DNA of 64,000 nt from Doris montereyensis (taxonomy: Eukaryota > Mollusca > Gastropoda > Nudibranchia > Dorididae), in assembly GCA_037039925.1 (NCBI GenBank), contig JAXRKP010000069.1, positions 387,001-451,000 of the forward strand, read 5' to 3'. The position numbers and the translations under genes are program-made. The notes under the pieces were generated by a model, which worked only from the letters and a program-made list of their open reading frames with translations, was not told the DNA's origin and ran no database searches. Every line of letters starts with the position of its first letter. Position 1 is the stretch's first letter. Of the stretch, positions 1-21,935 are shown in pieces.

Positions 1-52
1 CTAGTTCTTTCTTTCTTTATCAGCTCCCATTCTACCTTCCGGTGTATAGGTT

Positions 53-2385
53 TTAGATGCCCGAAATGATCTTTCTCCAGGCTGCCCTGTCCTGACAGTT
101 TCTGTTTCCTTCCGTGAAAGTTAAATTTCTTTGCGTTAATGCCTCTTTTATATCTTCTTCCCACTTTCTCCGAGGTCTGCCTTTTGGTCTTTTTCCTTGA
201 GCTTTAGCACTGTATACTGATTTTGCTATTCTATTGTCATTCATTCTCTTAACATGCCCAAACCATCTCAGTTAATTCATTTCTATCTTAGTTTTTATGT
301 TATCTGCTTTGGTTTGATCTCTTATTGTTGTGTTTCTGATTTTGTCTCTTTTAATTTTCCCTACTACTCTTCTTAGACATTTCATTTCGGCTGCCTGCAC
401 TCTACTGTATTCCGTACTGTCTAAGTTCCAGGTTTCGCTGCCATAGAGGAGAGTAGGACAATAAACTGTGTTGTATACTGCCATTTTGGTTTTTGTTGAC
501 AATTCTTGTTTACCTACAAATGCCTTTCCTAGGTGGTTATATATTGCACTTGCCTTTTGTATTCTTTGGCTGATTTCTTCTTTAGTTCTCCCTCTGAGTT
601 AATCATTACTCCTAAGTAATTGTAGCTTTGAACTTGTTCTAAATTCTCCCTGCCTAATTTAATATTTTGTGTTTTAGCTTCCCTAGTTACTAGCATTGTT
701 TTGGTTTTCTTTGCATTTACTCTCATTCCTCTTTTATTTAATTCATTATTCATTATGTTGATATTTGACTGGAGGTCCCTTTCTGATTTTCCAAACAGAA
801 CTAAATCATCAGCAAATGAAAGCATTGATACATTTACTGGTTTAAGCTTCCACATAGCTACATTCATTTTCTTCATGTTTGAGAATGCCTTTGCGACTGA
901 ATCCATAAATGTGATAAACAAAAGAGGACTTAGGATACAACCCTACATCAAATTCTTCAGATACATTTCCAGCTACTCTCACTGCACATGTTGGTTTATT
1001 GTAAATACTTTTAAAGGCTTCTATTAAATTTTGCTCTACATTGTGTTCTTTTAAGGGATGCCATAGTTCGTCCCTCCTCACAGTGTCAAATGCCTTTTCT
1101 AAGTCAATAAAACACAGGTGCAAGTCAATGTTTCTCTCAAGGATTTTTTCTATTATTTGTCTATTGTAAATATGTGGTCTTGTACACTCCTTCCTGGTCT
1201 AAATCCACTCTGATGTTCTTCAATCTGATCCTCTACTCTTTCCTTAGTCTCATTTCCAGTATCCTGGCATATGCTTTTCCTGGAACGCTAAGTAGTGATA
1301 TCCCTCTATAGTTTGAGCATTCCATCGTTGATCCTTTCTTATATATTGGTACTACCGTTCCGTTTTGTCCAGTCGTCTGGCACCTGTTTGGACTTCCATG
1401 CTTGTTGGCATATTGCATGTAGTAGTTTGTTTGCCTCTCTCCCTTGGTTTTTTAATCATTTCTGGATAAACTTGATCTGTTCCTGGGGCTTTTCTAATTT
1501 CACTTATCTTATAGCTGTTTGGATTTCTTCCATTGATATATCTACATCTTCAGCTGTCTCCTCTGGATTACTTGTTACTCTTACTAATTGATATTTACTA
1601 CTTGTTTCATGTGTTCATGAGGGATTATGTAATTGTTGAAAATACTTTCTCCATGTTTCCATGATTTTGCTGTCTTCTTTCATTATTTCTCCTTTGTCAT
1701 TTTTAATTTGTCATATTGGACATGCTTTAGTCTTTGTCATGTTCTTCATTGCCCCCAGAACAGCTTTTGATTTCCTTAATAGCTTTCTTGAAGTCTTTGT
1801 CCAAACTCTTCCCGTTGTTCCTGTTTTGCTTTCCTCGCTTCCTCTTTGGCAATAGTTCTTTTATTCACGTAATCTATCCTATCCTCTGGTCTTTTTGTTT
1901 GTAAGTATTTCTTCCAGGCATCCTTCTTTTCTTTGATCTTAGTCTTGACATTTTCAGTCCACCATGCTGTTCTTTTCCTATCTCCATTAATATGTTTCCT
2001 ACCACAGACCTCTTCAGTAAAATCGTTTTCGAAGATATCGTTTTCTTCTTTAGTGGCGTCTTCGTTTGGTCCATAAGCTATTAATAATTTAATTTCTCTT
2101 CCTTTTGGTTTAAAATTTACCTCTAATATATAAATTTCAAACTTTCTAGTTAGTAGTTTTTCATGCCTTTTATGCACTAGGAGGCCTACTCCTGCTCTAG
2201 CTCTATCTTTGACATCTACTCCTGAGAAGATTAAAGTATGATTTGGTCCTACACTTTCTATTCCTTGTCCCTTTTTCTTTGTTGCTGTAATGGCCAAAAT
2301 GTCTTACTTTGAATTTATCCATTTCTTCAACTAATTCTATCTTTTCTCCACTTATTGCCCTAACAGTCCATGTTCCAAAAATCAC
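53..2385 (-). pseudogene. Endonuclease-reverse transcriptase remnant of LINE copy 1
   Basis: Broken ORF2-like protein in several frames. From N- to C-terminus: endonuclease start (2203-2385, GTWTVRAISGEKIELVEEMD), endonuclease core with [20 protein letters not shown] and [10 protein letters not shown] (1776-2297), then an abrupt in-frame join to the linker TEEVCGRK, an RT start with PIYKKGSTMECSNYRGISLL (1233-1418), [17 protein letters not shown] (842-1123), the catalytic [14 protein letters not shown] motif (529-921), and a C-terminal region with LLYGSETWNLD and [15 protein letters not shown]. Stops and frameshifts separate the blocks, and about 18 bp around the RT motif DVGVRQGC present in copy 2 is missing near 941. 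Not expected to encode active protein. Confidence 0.85.
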
Positions 2386-2548
2386 AGTTTGTGTTCGTTT
2401 CCATGTTCATCGTTGAAAGGTCAAGCCAGGTATATTGCATTTATTTCTCTGAATCAGTTTGGTTTTAGATAAGCAGGGGATTAGCCCACTGTACCCTAGG
2501 TAGATAGTGGGGCTGCCACCTTGAGGCCCCTTACCAACCTCGTTTTTT

Positions 2549-2686
2549 TCTGTCAGAGTTAATTCCCTTATCTTTTGGTCATTCAAGACCAGCATGCAAG
2601 GCAGCAGGTTGTTATTTTCTGTCAGGGTTAACTCCCTTAGCCTTTGGTCAGCCAAGACCCGCCTGTAAGGCAGCAGGAGACCGTGG
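2549..2686 (-). repeat. 69-bp tandem duplication in LINE copy 1 5' region
   Basis: A unit starting TCTGTCAGRGTTAAYTCCCT occurs at 2549 and again at 2618 (period 69 bp). The other LINE copy has it once (near 61488). The units differ at several positions, so the duplication is not recent. Confidence 0.75.
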
Positions 2687-2761
2687 AGGGCAGAATCATC
2701 TATTCACCGTACAGGTGCTCACCTGTCCACTACCCGGATGATAAAATATACATACATGTAT

Positions 2762-2870
2762 CTGAATTGGTGAAAAGACTGCGACAGACTAGCATTCTGT
2801 CCAGTAGGTGATTATTACTACCTGTTCTGTGTCACGCTATAGAAACTCTGACCAAAATGTTGACTTTCTG
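2762..2870 (+). repeat. SINE family A, 3' fragment
   Basis: Matches the 3' part of the tRNA-derived SINEs elsewhere in the window: 'agactagcattctgtccag', 'aggtgattattac', 'tcacgctatagaaac'. Head and central domain are absent. It lies immediately beyond the 5' end of LINE copy 1. Confidence 0.6.
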
Positions 2871-5113
2871 TTCTTTGAATATTCGGGTAGAACGATCATT
2901 TATCTACAAGTTTTATGGCAAAAAAATGTCCATATGACATATATTTTTTGCTTACAAAAAATATTTTATAGGCGAGGGTAGGTAAAACCAGTCAAAATTT
3001 TGACGTAAATTACCCTAACACTGAGTGAGAAGACTGGCACTGAAAACCCCTCTAGTGGTGGCTAATCGCCATTGTGGCAACACAGTTTTTTTGCTTTGGC
3101 TTCTGGGAACATTGCATAAGAGGTGGAGGCAAGCATCGCTTACGTAAACACGCGTCCAAGTATAGCAATGGAAGAAAAAGAAAAAAAAACTGGTCATTTT
3201 GACGGCCATTTTCACAGCAATGCACATCTAAACCTAGTTTTACATTCCTCTTTACATTAATAACAATGCCAGAGACTGTTGAAAGAGTAAGGGGGCTGCT
3301 ACAAGAAGGGCAACCTGTCTGAAGCGTTTGCTTCATGGTTTTTCCTTTCATTTCTTGCATTTTTCTTGAAATGTATATTTTTCACACTAAAATTCTATCT
3401 CCTCCGTCAATAACAGACCGATTTGTATAATATTTCGCACACAGGTTCCTCTCATCAATGTTAATAGAATGAAGTTGGTTTTTTTAATATCTTCTAAACG
3501 TTTTGAGAAAACCATTTTTTTGGTAATAAAAAAAAATGCCATTTTTAAGTATAAACAATATATGCTATTTTAAAAAATTCATAAAAAAAAGTATCCAAAA
3601 TATCTAAAAAACATGACATCACTCTTTAGATATTAAATGGAAAAACATCTGCACAGGTTTTGAGTGATTTTATTCATAACTAAGGGAGGATGACGGCCGT
3701 TTCCTTGGCAACCAAGGACGCTACAAACTTTTCAATGATATAGGATGACTATATTTAAGATGTGATCGTATAGCCAACCACTGTAGATATCTCTCTAGAT
3801 CTAGTGCACACTTTCTTTTAACTGACTTGAAACTAGATTAAGACCTACATATAGATCTAATATTTCATTAGATCCATAATTTTAGATCTAGACCTAGATT
3901 TCTTAGAATCTAAGCCCCCAATTAAAAGATAACGATCAGAAAATTTGTAAAAACTGGTCCCAGTGGTAGATAGGGGGTTTACTTTTGTTTTTGCATGGTG
4001 TATGCATATCTAATAATTTCGAAATCCCCCACAATTACCGGCTGTAGTTGGCTATAATATATAAAACAATTCACCATCGTATGAACGTAAAAATATATCC
4101 TGGTTATGGAGGAACATTGTGATCATTTTTCTCATCACTCTCCTGTTGCCTATTATTAGTATTAAATAAAATGGCTGATAGGTGAGCAATACAAGAGAAA
4201 TCTTGCGAAAGTTACATTTCTCATTGACGGCATTGAACATACACCATGTTCAAATAACTATAGTCATTTTTGTTAAGAAATTCATTATATTACACATGTA
4301 TGACTTATGTTTCTTAGGATTGATTTAGAAAGGGTTAGAATACAAGAAAACCATTGATATTATGATATGAACAGTGTGTAATGCAGAAACTAAATCAACA
4401 ACTTTGAAACCGTTTTTCTCCGAAATGTATATTCGAACCAGCATCAACATAATAAGGCATATCTCAGTAAACTATTCAAGCTATCTGAAAAATTAATAAA
4501 AAGCATAACTACTAAGATATCTTGCTCTATCTGAATTTGTTAAAACATAAGATAAGATAAGAAGAATATTTATATTGCGCCTTCCCCTCAGAAGAGCTTA
4601 AGGAGCATTACAAGCAAAATGATTACACAGACATGGCATGCTATCGCTAAAACATTTAAAATAAAACAGATGCATCAATATAAAATAGTATCACAATCAA
4701 TTCAGTAAAAGCAAGCGATTCAATAAAATTTATCTAAATGTGTTGGAGAAGTAGTGGGTCTTCAAGCGAGATTTCAGTATATTCAAAGACTCTGCAGACT
4801 GGACATATATATCTCAAAAGAAGATGTTGTGGACCCTCTCCCTGGGCACACATACATATTGACTGTGAAAGTCATAAACCGCATAAGTCCAATTTGGATG
4901 CTTTGAGAAAATTAAAGAAAACGATGTTGCGCTTTTTAATCTATTTTCAGTACAGACATACATAGTGCGCAAATGTCAAAACCTAGACCCAATAGGGATA
5001 CACGGATTGCTCACATGGTTATTATTCAGGTTTCTATTGGCTCTTGTGCCCCGGAATCTTAACTAGACATAGCATAGGGGCTTCCTAATGTTAAAAAAAA
5101 AAAAAAGTGTTAT
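2871..5113. other. Gene-free AT-rich stretch
   Basis: No coding exon recognised. It contains a TAGATCTA-rich patch at about 3785-3905 and a short dispersed-repeat-like patch at 4551-4640 ('tatattgcgccttcccctca'). The missing C-terminal exon of the DYNC2LI1-like gene could be here or left of the window, but I could not identify it. Confidence 0.5.
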
Positions 5114-6336
5114 AGTAGTGACCGCCTAAATGCCCGCCGCCTAAATGTTTGTTTCGCCTAAATGCCCGCCATCTCAGTGATACCAAATTATTTCTATATA
5201 AATTGCCCCTCTAAATGCCTGTTTGAAAACCAAGATTTTCGCCTAAATGCCCAGTCTCAACGACAACTGCAGGTATCTTTTTCTCTAAAGTATCATACAA
5301 TACGTCCGCAATTGATTAAATATTCTGTTTTTCTTTATCATACATGCAATCCAATTGCTAATCTAATAGGGCTTATGCCCGTCAACAATGTGCCATGCAT
5401 GGCAACCACCCTTCATTACCTATCCCTTGTAGAACCTAATGTACTAAACGTAGAACCTAATGTACTAACGTTGACCAATCTTCTATTCATAACTCCACCC
5501 AATGTACAGCACATCCTTTGTCCCATTGGATCACTGGTTTGTCATCGGGTAATTAGCATTGTACAGTCTTCCGGATCCCGCCCACATCTTTCTTGATGTC
5601 GTAAGTGGCATCACCTGGCGTCTTTATACTGGACGCTCATCACGATCGAGGGAACAGTTTTATTGCCGTATTGGCTGTATCCAATGTGACTTCGGGTCTT
5701 CGTGGCGAGAGACGGTCAACCCATCCGCATGCTCACTACCTCAGCGTTAAAAAGCGTAATGGTTTCCGGGTTTCCTTTTTCTCGCAATAAACTTTTCGTA
5801 CAGCTGAAGACTTTTCCAAAAACAAACGATCTGGCTATGAATCTTTATCCTTGTCTGTCTGTTGTCTTAATTTTAACATGAGGATTATGAATCGAAGGAG
5901 TTGTAAGATTCATGTTAATTTATTCACACATTAGTCCCATTGGATGAGGCTTTTCTTTATCCAGTTTTTCTCATCCAAATTTGTATAATTACTCAAGTCA
6001 TAGGTCTCGTGATTAAAAAAGATACATGATTATAGTTTGGGTTATGCCAGTTAATGAGGAAGCAAACATTGGATCTGTTCCTTTTTCTCTTAGCCTCCAT
6101 ATTAACAACTTGAATTGTGCACAGCTACATACAGATCTACATCTTGAAGAAAAAAGAATAAACCAGGAAATGATTTACAAAAGAAGCTTCAAATCCCGGA
6201 CGAAATTGGCAAGTCACTAGGGAAACCCAACGTCACAGAAATAGGCCTACCCTCAAATTGTTGCCCCTGACCTACTTTCGCCTAAATGCCTGTTTCGTCT
6301 GCTTCCCATGCACTGGGCATTTGGGCGGTCACTACT
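5114..6336. mobile_element. 1.2-kb DNA transposon with 22-bp terminal inverted repeats, family unknown
   Basis: The left end 5114-5135 (AGTAGTGACCGCCTAAATGC...) and right end 6315-6336 are inverted repeats matching at 21 of 22 positions. Subterminal copies of GCCTAAATGCC lie at about 5124, 5155, 5242 and 6280, with shorter variants at 5139 and 5211. No transposase is recognisable; the longest open frame (5162-5596) has no known motif, so the element is probably non-autonomous. No clean target-site duplication was seen (flanks GTGTTAT and GTGCTAAT). It lies just 3' of the last recognised DYNC2LI1 exon. Confidence 0.72.
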
Positions 6337-6425
6337 GTGCTAATTTTAGACTTATATGGTTTGTGATATTCACCGTCGATATGTCAATTATTTGTAGACT
6401 ATAAGAAATAAAGAAAATAGCTCAC

Positions 6426-16985
<10,560 letters not shown>

Positions 16986-17337
16986 CTAGAATGAAGCGAG
17001 TAACAGCAACAAGCCGTAACTATTTTTTCTACCGTCGATAATATAAACAAACTATTCGAAGTACAACAGCCGGATCGCCGGATCGCAGTAAATCATTACA
17101 CTACTTTGATTGGTCAAAAATATGTTAAGTGTTTTTAAATTAATTCCAGTTCTCTCTATTTCTTATGACATACAGGATTTATGATTTAATTTTTTTTAAA
17201 ATGTGTCTAGAGATAAGCTCATCCTTTTGCATTTTGAATTCTTCACATTTACATGTCACGAATGTATTTTTCCGTATTTTCGATGTATTTTCCTCTAGCC
17301 TACTCCAACAGTTTACACAGTCTAGTTACTGGTTATC
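16986..17337. promoter_or_regulatory. Putative bidirectional promoter between DYNC2LI1 and KIFBP
   Basis: 352 bp separate the two divergent start codons, so both 5' UTRs and core promoters probably lie here. An inverted CCAAT box (ATTGG, 17109-17113, in TTTGATTGGTCAAA) and a tandem GCCGGATC (about 17068-17086) are visible. No convincing TATA box at a useful spacing, as is common for housekeeping bidirectional promoters. Function is inferred from layout only. Confidence 0.6.
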
Positions 17338-19174
17338 ATGGCTGCTCTACAACGTTTCGCCGGTGATGAAGGTCTCCGGCTTATCAAGAAAGCTAAGGTT
17401 TTATCCGAAGAAGAGTCAAAAAAGGATCCATCAGATGAACCTTTCCGCTCCAAGTACAAAGCGAGGGAGCTGTACAAAGAATTAAGTGGAATGATCAAAG
17501 ATAAATTAGACATCAATCGCGTTGAGCCTGAGGAAGAGCAATTAATTCGTTGTTTAATTCTGTGTGTTGATTTTCTGCTTGGACAGATCTATATTGATAC
17601 AGAGGAAACATCGGAAGGTGAAGATTATCTTGTTTCAATTGTCAAAACTATCGCTGATAAGGGCCTTGATTGCATTAGTCTTCACATAAATTCTCTCAAC
17701 AATCTTGGTATTCTGGCTAGCCAAAGAGGAAACATTTCTCAATGCATGGACTACTTCACCCAGGGTGAAAAGTTGTATCATGAATGGAAACAAAATTCAG
17801 GCAATAATGCTCCCATATCTTTTCAAGAGTACCTAGAAGAATTTGAAGGGACTGAAGATGAAAAAGCACACAAGCGGAGCAATTCATTTGAGAATACCCA
17901 TACTCACACTTTGTACTATTTGGCTCAGGGTTATGCAAAGCAAGAAAAGAACAGTCTTTCAGCTCAGTACTGTCATAAAACTCTTCAAAGGCAGTTAAAG
18001 TCAGGTGATTATAACCCAGTCGATTGGGGACTCAACGCTGCTACGCTCTCACAGTTTTATTTAACCAGTGAGAAATTCCCAGAGTCAAGGCACTGTTTGA
18101 GTAGTGGATCCTTTATTTTCAACACCACTCTGAACAGGGAAATGGAAGAATTGTCAGAGGAGGAAATGGAGATGGAGGCACAGCGCAAAGCTGATCTTGA
18201 CAGATGCTGGATAAAATATGGACTTGCTCTTTTGGAGACATCAAGAGATCAAATGTTAAGTGAAGTGGAAAACAGTGATTTAGGAGATGAGCCTTGTGAT
18301 AGTACAAAAGCTACCAATCAGTGTGACCATAATTCAGATGTCATGGGTCAGGCATCAGGATCGAGTTCAGCTGCTGATGGTAATACTTCTGAGACTGAGA
18401 AAGATTTTGAAGAATTTGAATTAGAGCTAACCGCTTTTGAAGAAGGCATAACAGACAAACTTGTGAGGACATTTGATGAGGCTCGAAAAATATTTTTATT
18501 TGTTGTTGAAAGAATAAATAATGCGCAAACATTTTATTCACTTGATACTCATGCCAGTGATGGTGTTGAACTTATACAGGACCATAGTAAGGCTTTTAAA
18601 CTGTTGGCTTTCTTTGAGCTAGACATGAAACGACAGTGCTGCATGCATAAAAGGAGAGTTGATATGTTGTCAAGCATACTTCAGGAACTGAACCCAAAGT
18701 ATTATCTTCTTATATGCCGTCAACTAATGTTTGAATTAGCAGAAACGTTCAGTTCTATGGTAGATATAAAAATCACCCTAATTGAAATGGAACAGACACG
18801 TGTTTGTCTACACTCAACAAACAAAATCAACAAATTAATCCAACAGAGTATTGACAAATATCAAGCCTATCTTGACTCTTTGAAGGACAACAAACCAGAT
18901 CTGCCAAGTGAATTTCACAAGGCGATGTACGGCCTGCCCTTGTCGCATTTTTTTTTGTATGGGGCGGTTGCATTCAAAGTTTTTAGAACCTGAATTTTCA
19001 GCTCGCTTATTATGCCTAAAGAGAAGCGGAGATTGTTACAAGTTTGTTGTGGACTACTGTTCTTCCCACCCTGATGCCAAAACCTTGGTGTCCAGTGAAC
19101 TAAGTATTTGTGAAGAAATGGTGAAGTTGATGCCTTTGAGAATAGAGCGTCTCAAGCAGCAATCACGAGATTAA
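17338..19174 (+). CDS. KIFBP: KIF1-binding protein homologue, intronless, one frame break
   Basis: KIFBP binds kinesin motor domains and blocks their attachment to microtubules (family knowledge). The first frame runs from ATG 17338 (MAALQRFAGDEGLRLIKKAK) to 18993. Family landmarks in order: YIDTEETSEGEDYLV, NLGILASQRGNI, THTLYYLAQGYAKQEKNSLS, YCHKTLQRQLKSGDYNP, NAATLSQFYLTSEKFPESRH, CWIKYGLALLE, FDEARKIFL, QDHSKAFKLLAFFELDMKRQ, CMHKRRVDML. After a T9 run at 18948-18956 homology continues one frame over: GRLHSKFLEP, CYKFVVDYCSSHPDAKTLVS, SICEEMVKLMPLRIERLKQQ, stop at 19172-19174. Total about 612 codons against about 621 in human, so nearly full length. The break looks like one extra T. No introns, unlike vertebrate KIFBP. 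Confidence 0.95.
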
Positions 19175-19251
19175 TTTCTTTGCCAGAAATGTTATTTTTT
19201 CTTTCTAAGAATACATTTTCATATAATTATAATGTATCTTGGGTTTATTTA

Positions 19252-19454
<203 letters not shown>

Positions 19455-20609
19455 ATGTTCGAGATTGGTGTGCTGCACTGTATTTGTAGGCCCTCTCTAG
19501 TATTTGAACCTCCACCCTCAGTTTGTGAGCTTGGGAGTCTAGTACCACTATTGCTTACTATTGTGATGCAGTGTTATCTTACTAGTGATACATGTATACA
19601 AGGAATATTAATGTAGACCGAGAGTGAATGAAGAACAATATATATATATATATACAGTTGAAAATGAAAGGCCTAAGACTAAGAGGATGGAGACAGGGCC
19701 GGACATAGATTGAGAGAAATTTCCAGGTTGCGCATCTTTCCTCAGATATATAACCAGGACAATTAAAGTGACATCCTTTTGTTGCTGAAGTAAGATGCTT
19801 AGTCTGATAATTTCTCTGTGCTGTCCTGGTTTGATCCTCTTAGGCTGTTTATTTTCATTTGTATGTCTTTCTTCATGGTAGAAAATGTGTACCGGTATTG
19901 AATTAATGAGTGCAGTGTATTTTCATAAATGAAAATGTAATCTGTCGTGCATTTGTTATTCATAATCTCATATCTGTTTTACAGTACAGCCCATATTCCC
20001 TGAACACGTGTTCGACGAAAACGCAGTCCCCAGAATGCATGACTAAATCCCAACCAAGATCCTTCTTTATGTGCCCACGATAATCCCCGAAACTATAATT
20101 CCACGAATTAATTTGCTGGTCCCAAGGAGTTTGAGGAATACAGGCTCTACTATCAGAACAATGTAATTACAATTTGAATCAGGCTACTTTTTATTTAGCA
20201 CAAAAACCTTTACTATAATTCAATATCATCATCATCCCCCTTTCCTCCCTCTCAAAAAATTATCCAGTAAATCAGAAACAAAACCTCCAAACAAAAGAAT
20301 TGGATGAAAGTACAGGCATGCTATCATTAAATAATTTTGCCCTGTTTGTGATCTATTTGCTTGTGTGGACTGGAATCAAAAGTTCTTCACATTTTTGTTT
20401 TGCATTATTATAACTTGATATACTATTAATTAAGAGTTAATTATTTTTTATGCTGCCCCAAGTACTGTCAAGTAGGGATAAATCTACATGATTACATTCC
20501 TATTCTTGATGTTTGTGTTACATGGAGTCAAGGCCCATGTGAATGCGGATAGCATCAGCTGTATTTCATCCTTCATTTCATTCACAATACCATTCACTAA
20601 ATTAAGTTT

Positions 20610-20905
20610 TTGGTCGATTGGTTAGGCTGCCAGACTTGGGATCATGAGGTCCTGGCGTCAAATCTTAGCAGCAAAGCTAGGTTTGATGTTGTGTTCCTTA
20701 GCAAAGACACTTAACACACATTTTCCCCCTTTGACCGAGGTGCAAATGGTTGTAAGCTCTAGCTTGTGAGTAAAACCTGCGTCAGACTAGCGTCCCGTCT
20801 AGGAGATGGTTATTATCACTAATAATAATATCACCTGTTTTGTTTCACGCTATAGAAACTGGGATAAACTCCAGCTTAATGGGACATACTGGCCCTGAAG
20901 GAAGG
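20610..20905 (+). repeat. tRNA-derived SINE, family A, near full length
   Basis: Head 'ggtcgattggttaggctgcc', 'agacttgggatcatgaggtc', central block 'gacacttaacacacattttc', 'tagactgcgt'-like segment near 20790, then 'tcacgctatagaaactggga' and end 'ggccctgaaggaagg'. Confidence 0.8.
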
Positions 20906-21811
20906 AAGGGAAATTTATCTTTAGTTTCGATTTAACTCTTCTCATATCACTCACCGTAGTTGTAAAGATACAAATGTCAATAAAAATTGCTCTTTACGTT
21001 TCCTCACACCAACACAATAGAAATAGTCCAGGAATGCATCTATAGCTCTTCATCTTCTTCGGATAAAGTGTACATGGAATAGAAAAAGAAAGAAAGAAAA
21101 ATGTAGATCTTTATTTAGCAGGTTTAATGCTATGGAATTGAGATCTGATTTAAGGAAGTAAGTTTACATGCGCTATCAGTTACACTATAAGTACTATAAC
21201 TACATGTTTTACAACAACACAAGATAACATTGTCATTGGGTAGGATTTAAAGGTATAGTAACTGTTCAGCTTGAATGATATTAATTTAATGCAATCTACA
21301 TGACTATTTAAACATGATTTTATGGCCTCTATCACACTCTAGGCCATTAAATAAATATTTTCAATAATCTCTCTTATTGTCTTATAAAATATATCAGTAG
21401 CCTTAGATGTTGCTGTATATTGTAATTGTAAGAATGACGTCATAAATTTAACTTGTCATTCAAGTTATTGTTAGTTGTATGCTTTGGGATCCCTTTCAAT
21501 TGTATGACATGTCTTGTTAACAGTTGCACTACAGGAACAATGTTTTATGACTTATATAAACATTTTGAAACTTAACCCGAAGGTGGTAATTGTCTTCTAT
21601 TTGTTTATACGTATGTACAATGTAAATATGTATAAATCTTTACTTACATTTTTGCTCTATACGTATATCTTTTATGACCCTGCCTGTCCTTATTCCATAC
21701 TTTAAAAAATTCATGTTCATGTACATATAGCCTGTGATCTTTAAAAAAGAAATTCCAATTCAAACAATTCAATTCTTTAACTTGCACAAAATTTAGTAGA
21801 ACTTACAAATG

Positions 21812-21935
21812 GGCGATTGGTTGGCAAGATACTGGTAGTGGTAGGTTCTACTTCTTTCCTTTCACTTATTCACATCTTTTTATCTCGTTGTTTCTTCTTA
21901 ATTCACCTTGACATTTCAATCACCATTGTAGGCTT
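21812..21935 (-). repeat. Unnamed short repeat family, copy 1
   Basis: Minus-strand match to the family described at 41015: GGGCGATTGG, GGTAGGTTCTACTTCTTTCC and a CTTAATTCACC end are visible on the plus strand. Confidence 0.6.

Larger units (their letters stand above)
1..2737 (-). mobile_element. Non-LTR retrotransposon (LINE), copy 1, internally deleted
   Basis: Decayed LINE with an AP-type endonuclease and a reverse transcriptase, read on the minus strand. Its 5' end is near 2737, where similarity to the copy at 58958-61605 stops; its 3' end lies at about position 6 in a short GAAA-like tail or just outside the window. Compared with the other copy it lacks about 560 bp joining endonuclease to linker (junction near 2018-2025), and it keeps about 582 bp (1099-1680) that the other copy has lost. 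Single-ORF layout and a simple-repeat tail resemble RTE-type elements, but the clade is inference. A target-site duplication cannot be tested because the left flank is cut off. Confidence 0.88.

Noticed and set aside
1..2737. Reverse transcriptase as a retron or defence system
   Set aside because: The context is a eukaryotic LINE with AP endonuclease, and a second copy has a target-site duplication; no defence genes nearby.
5162..5596. 144-residue open frame inside the TIR element
   Set aside because: No transposase motif or other family resemblance, and its start overlaps the subterminal repeats; coding status unsupported.
16986..17040. Possible RFX X-box (GTAACAGCAAC) near the DYNC2LI1 start
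   Set aside because: Ciliary genes often have X-boxes, but the spacing and half-sites here do not fit the consensus.
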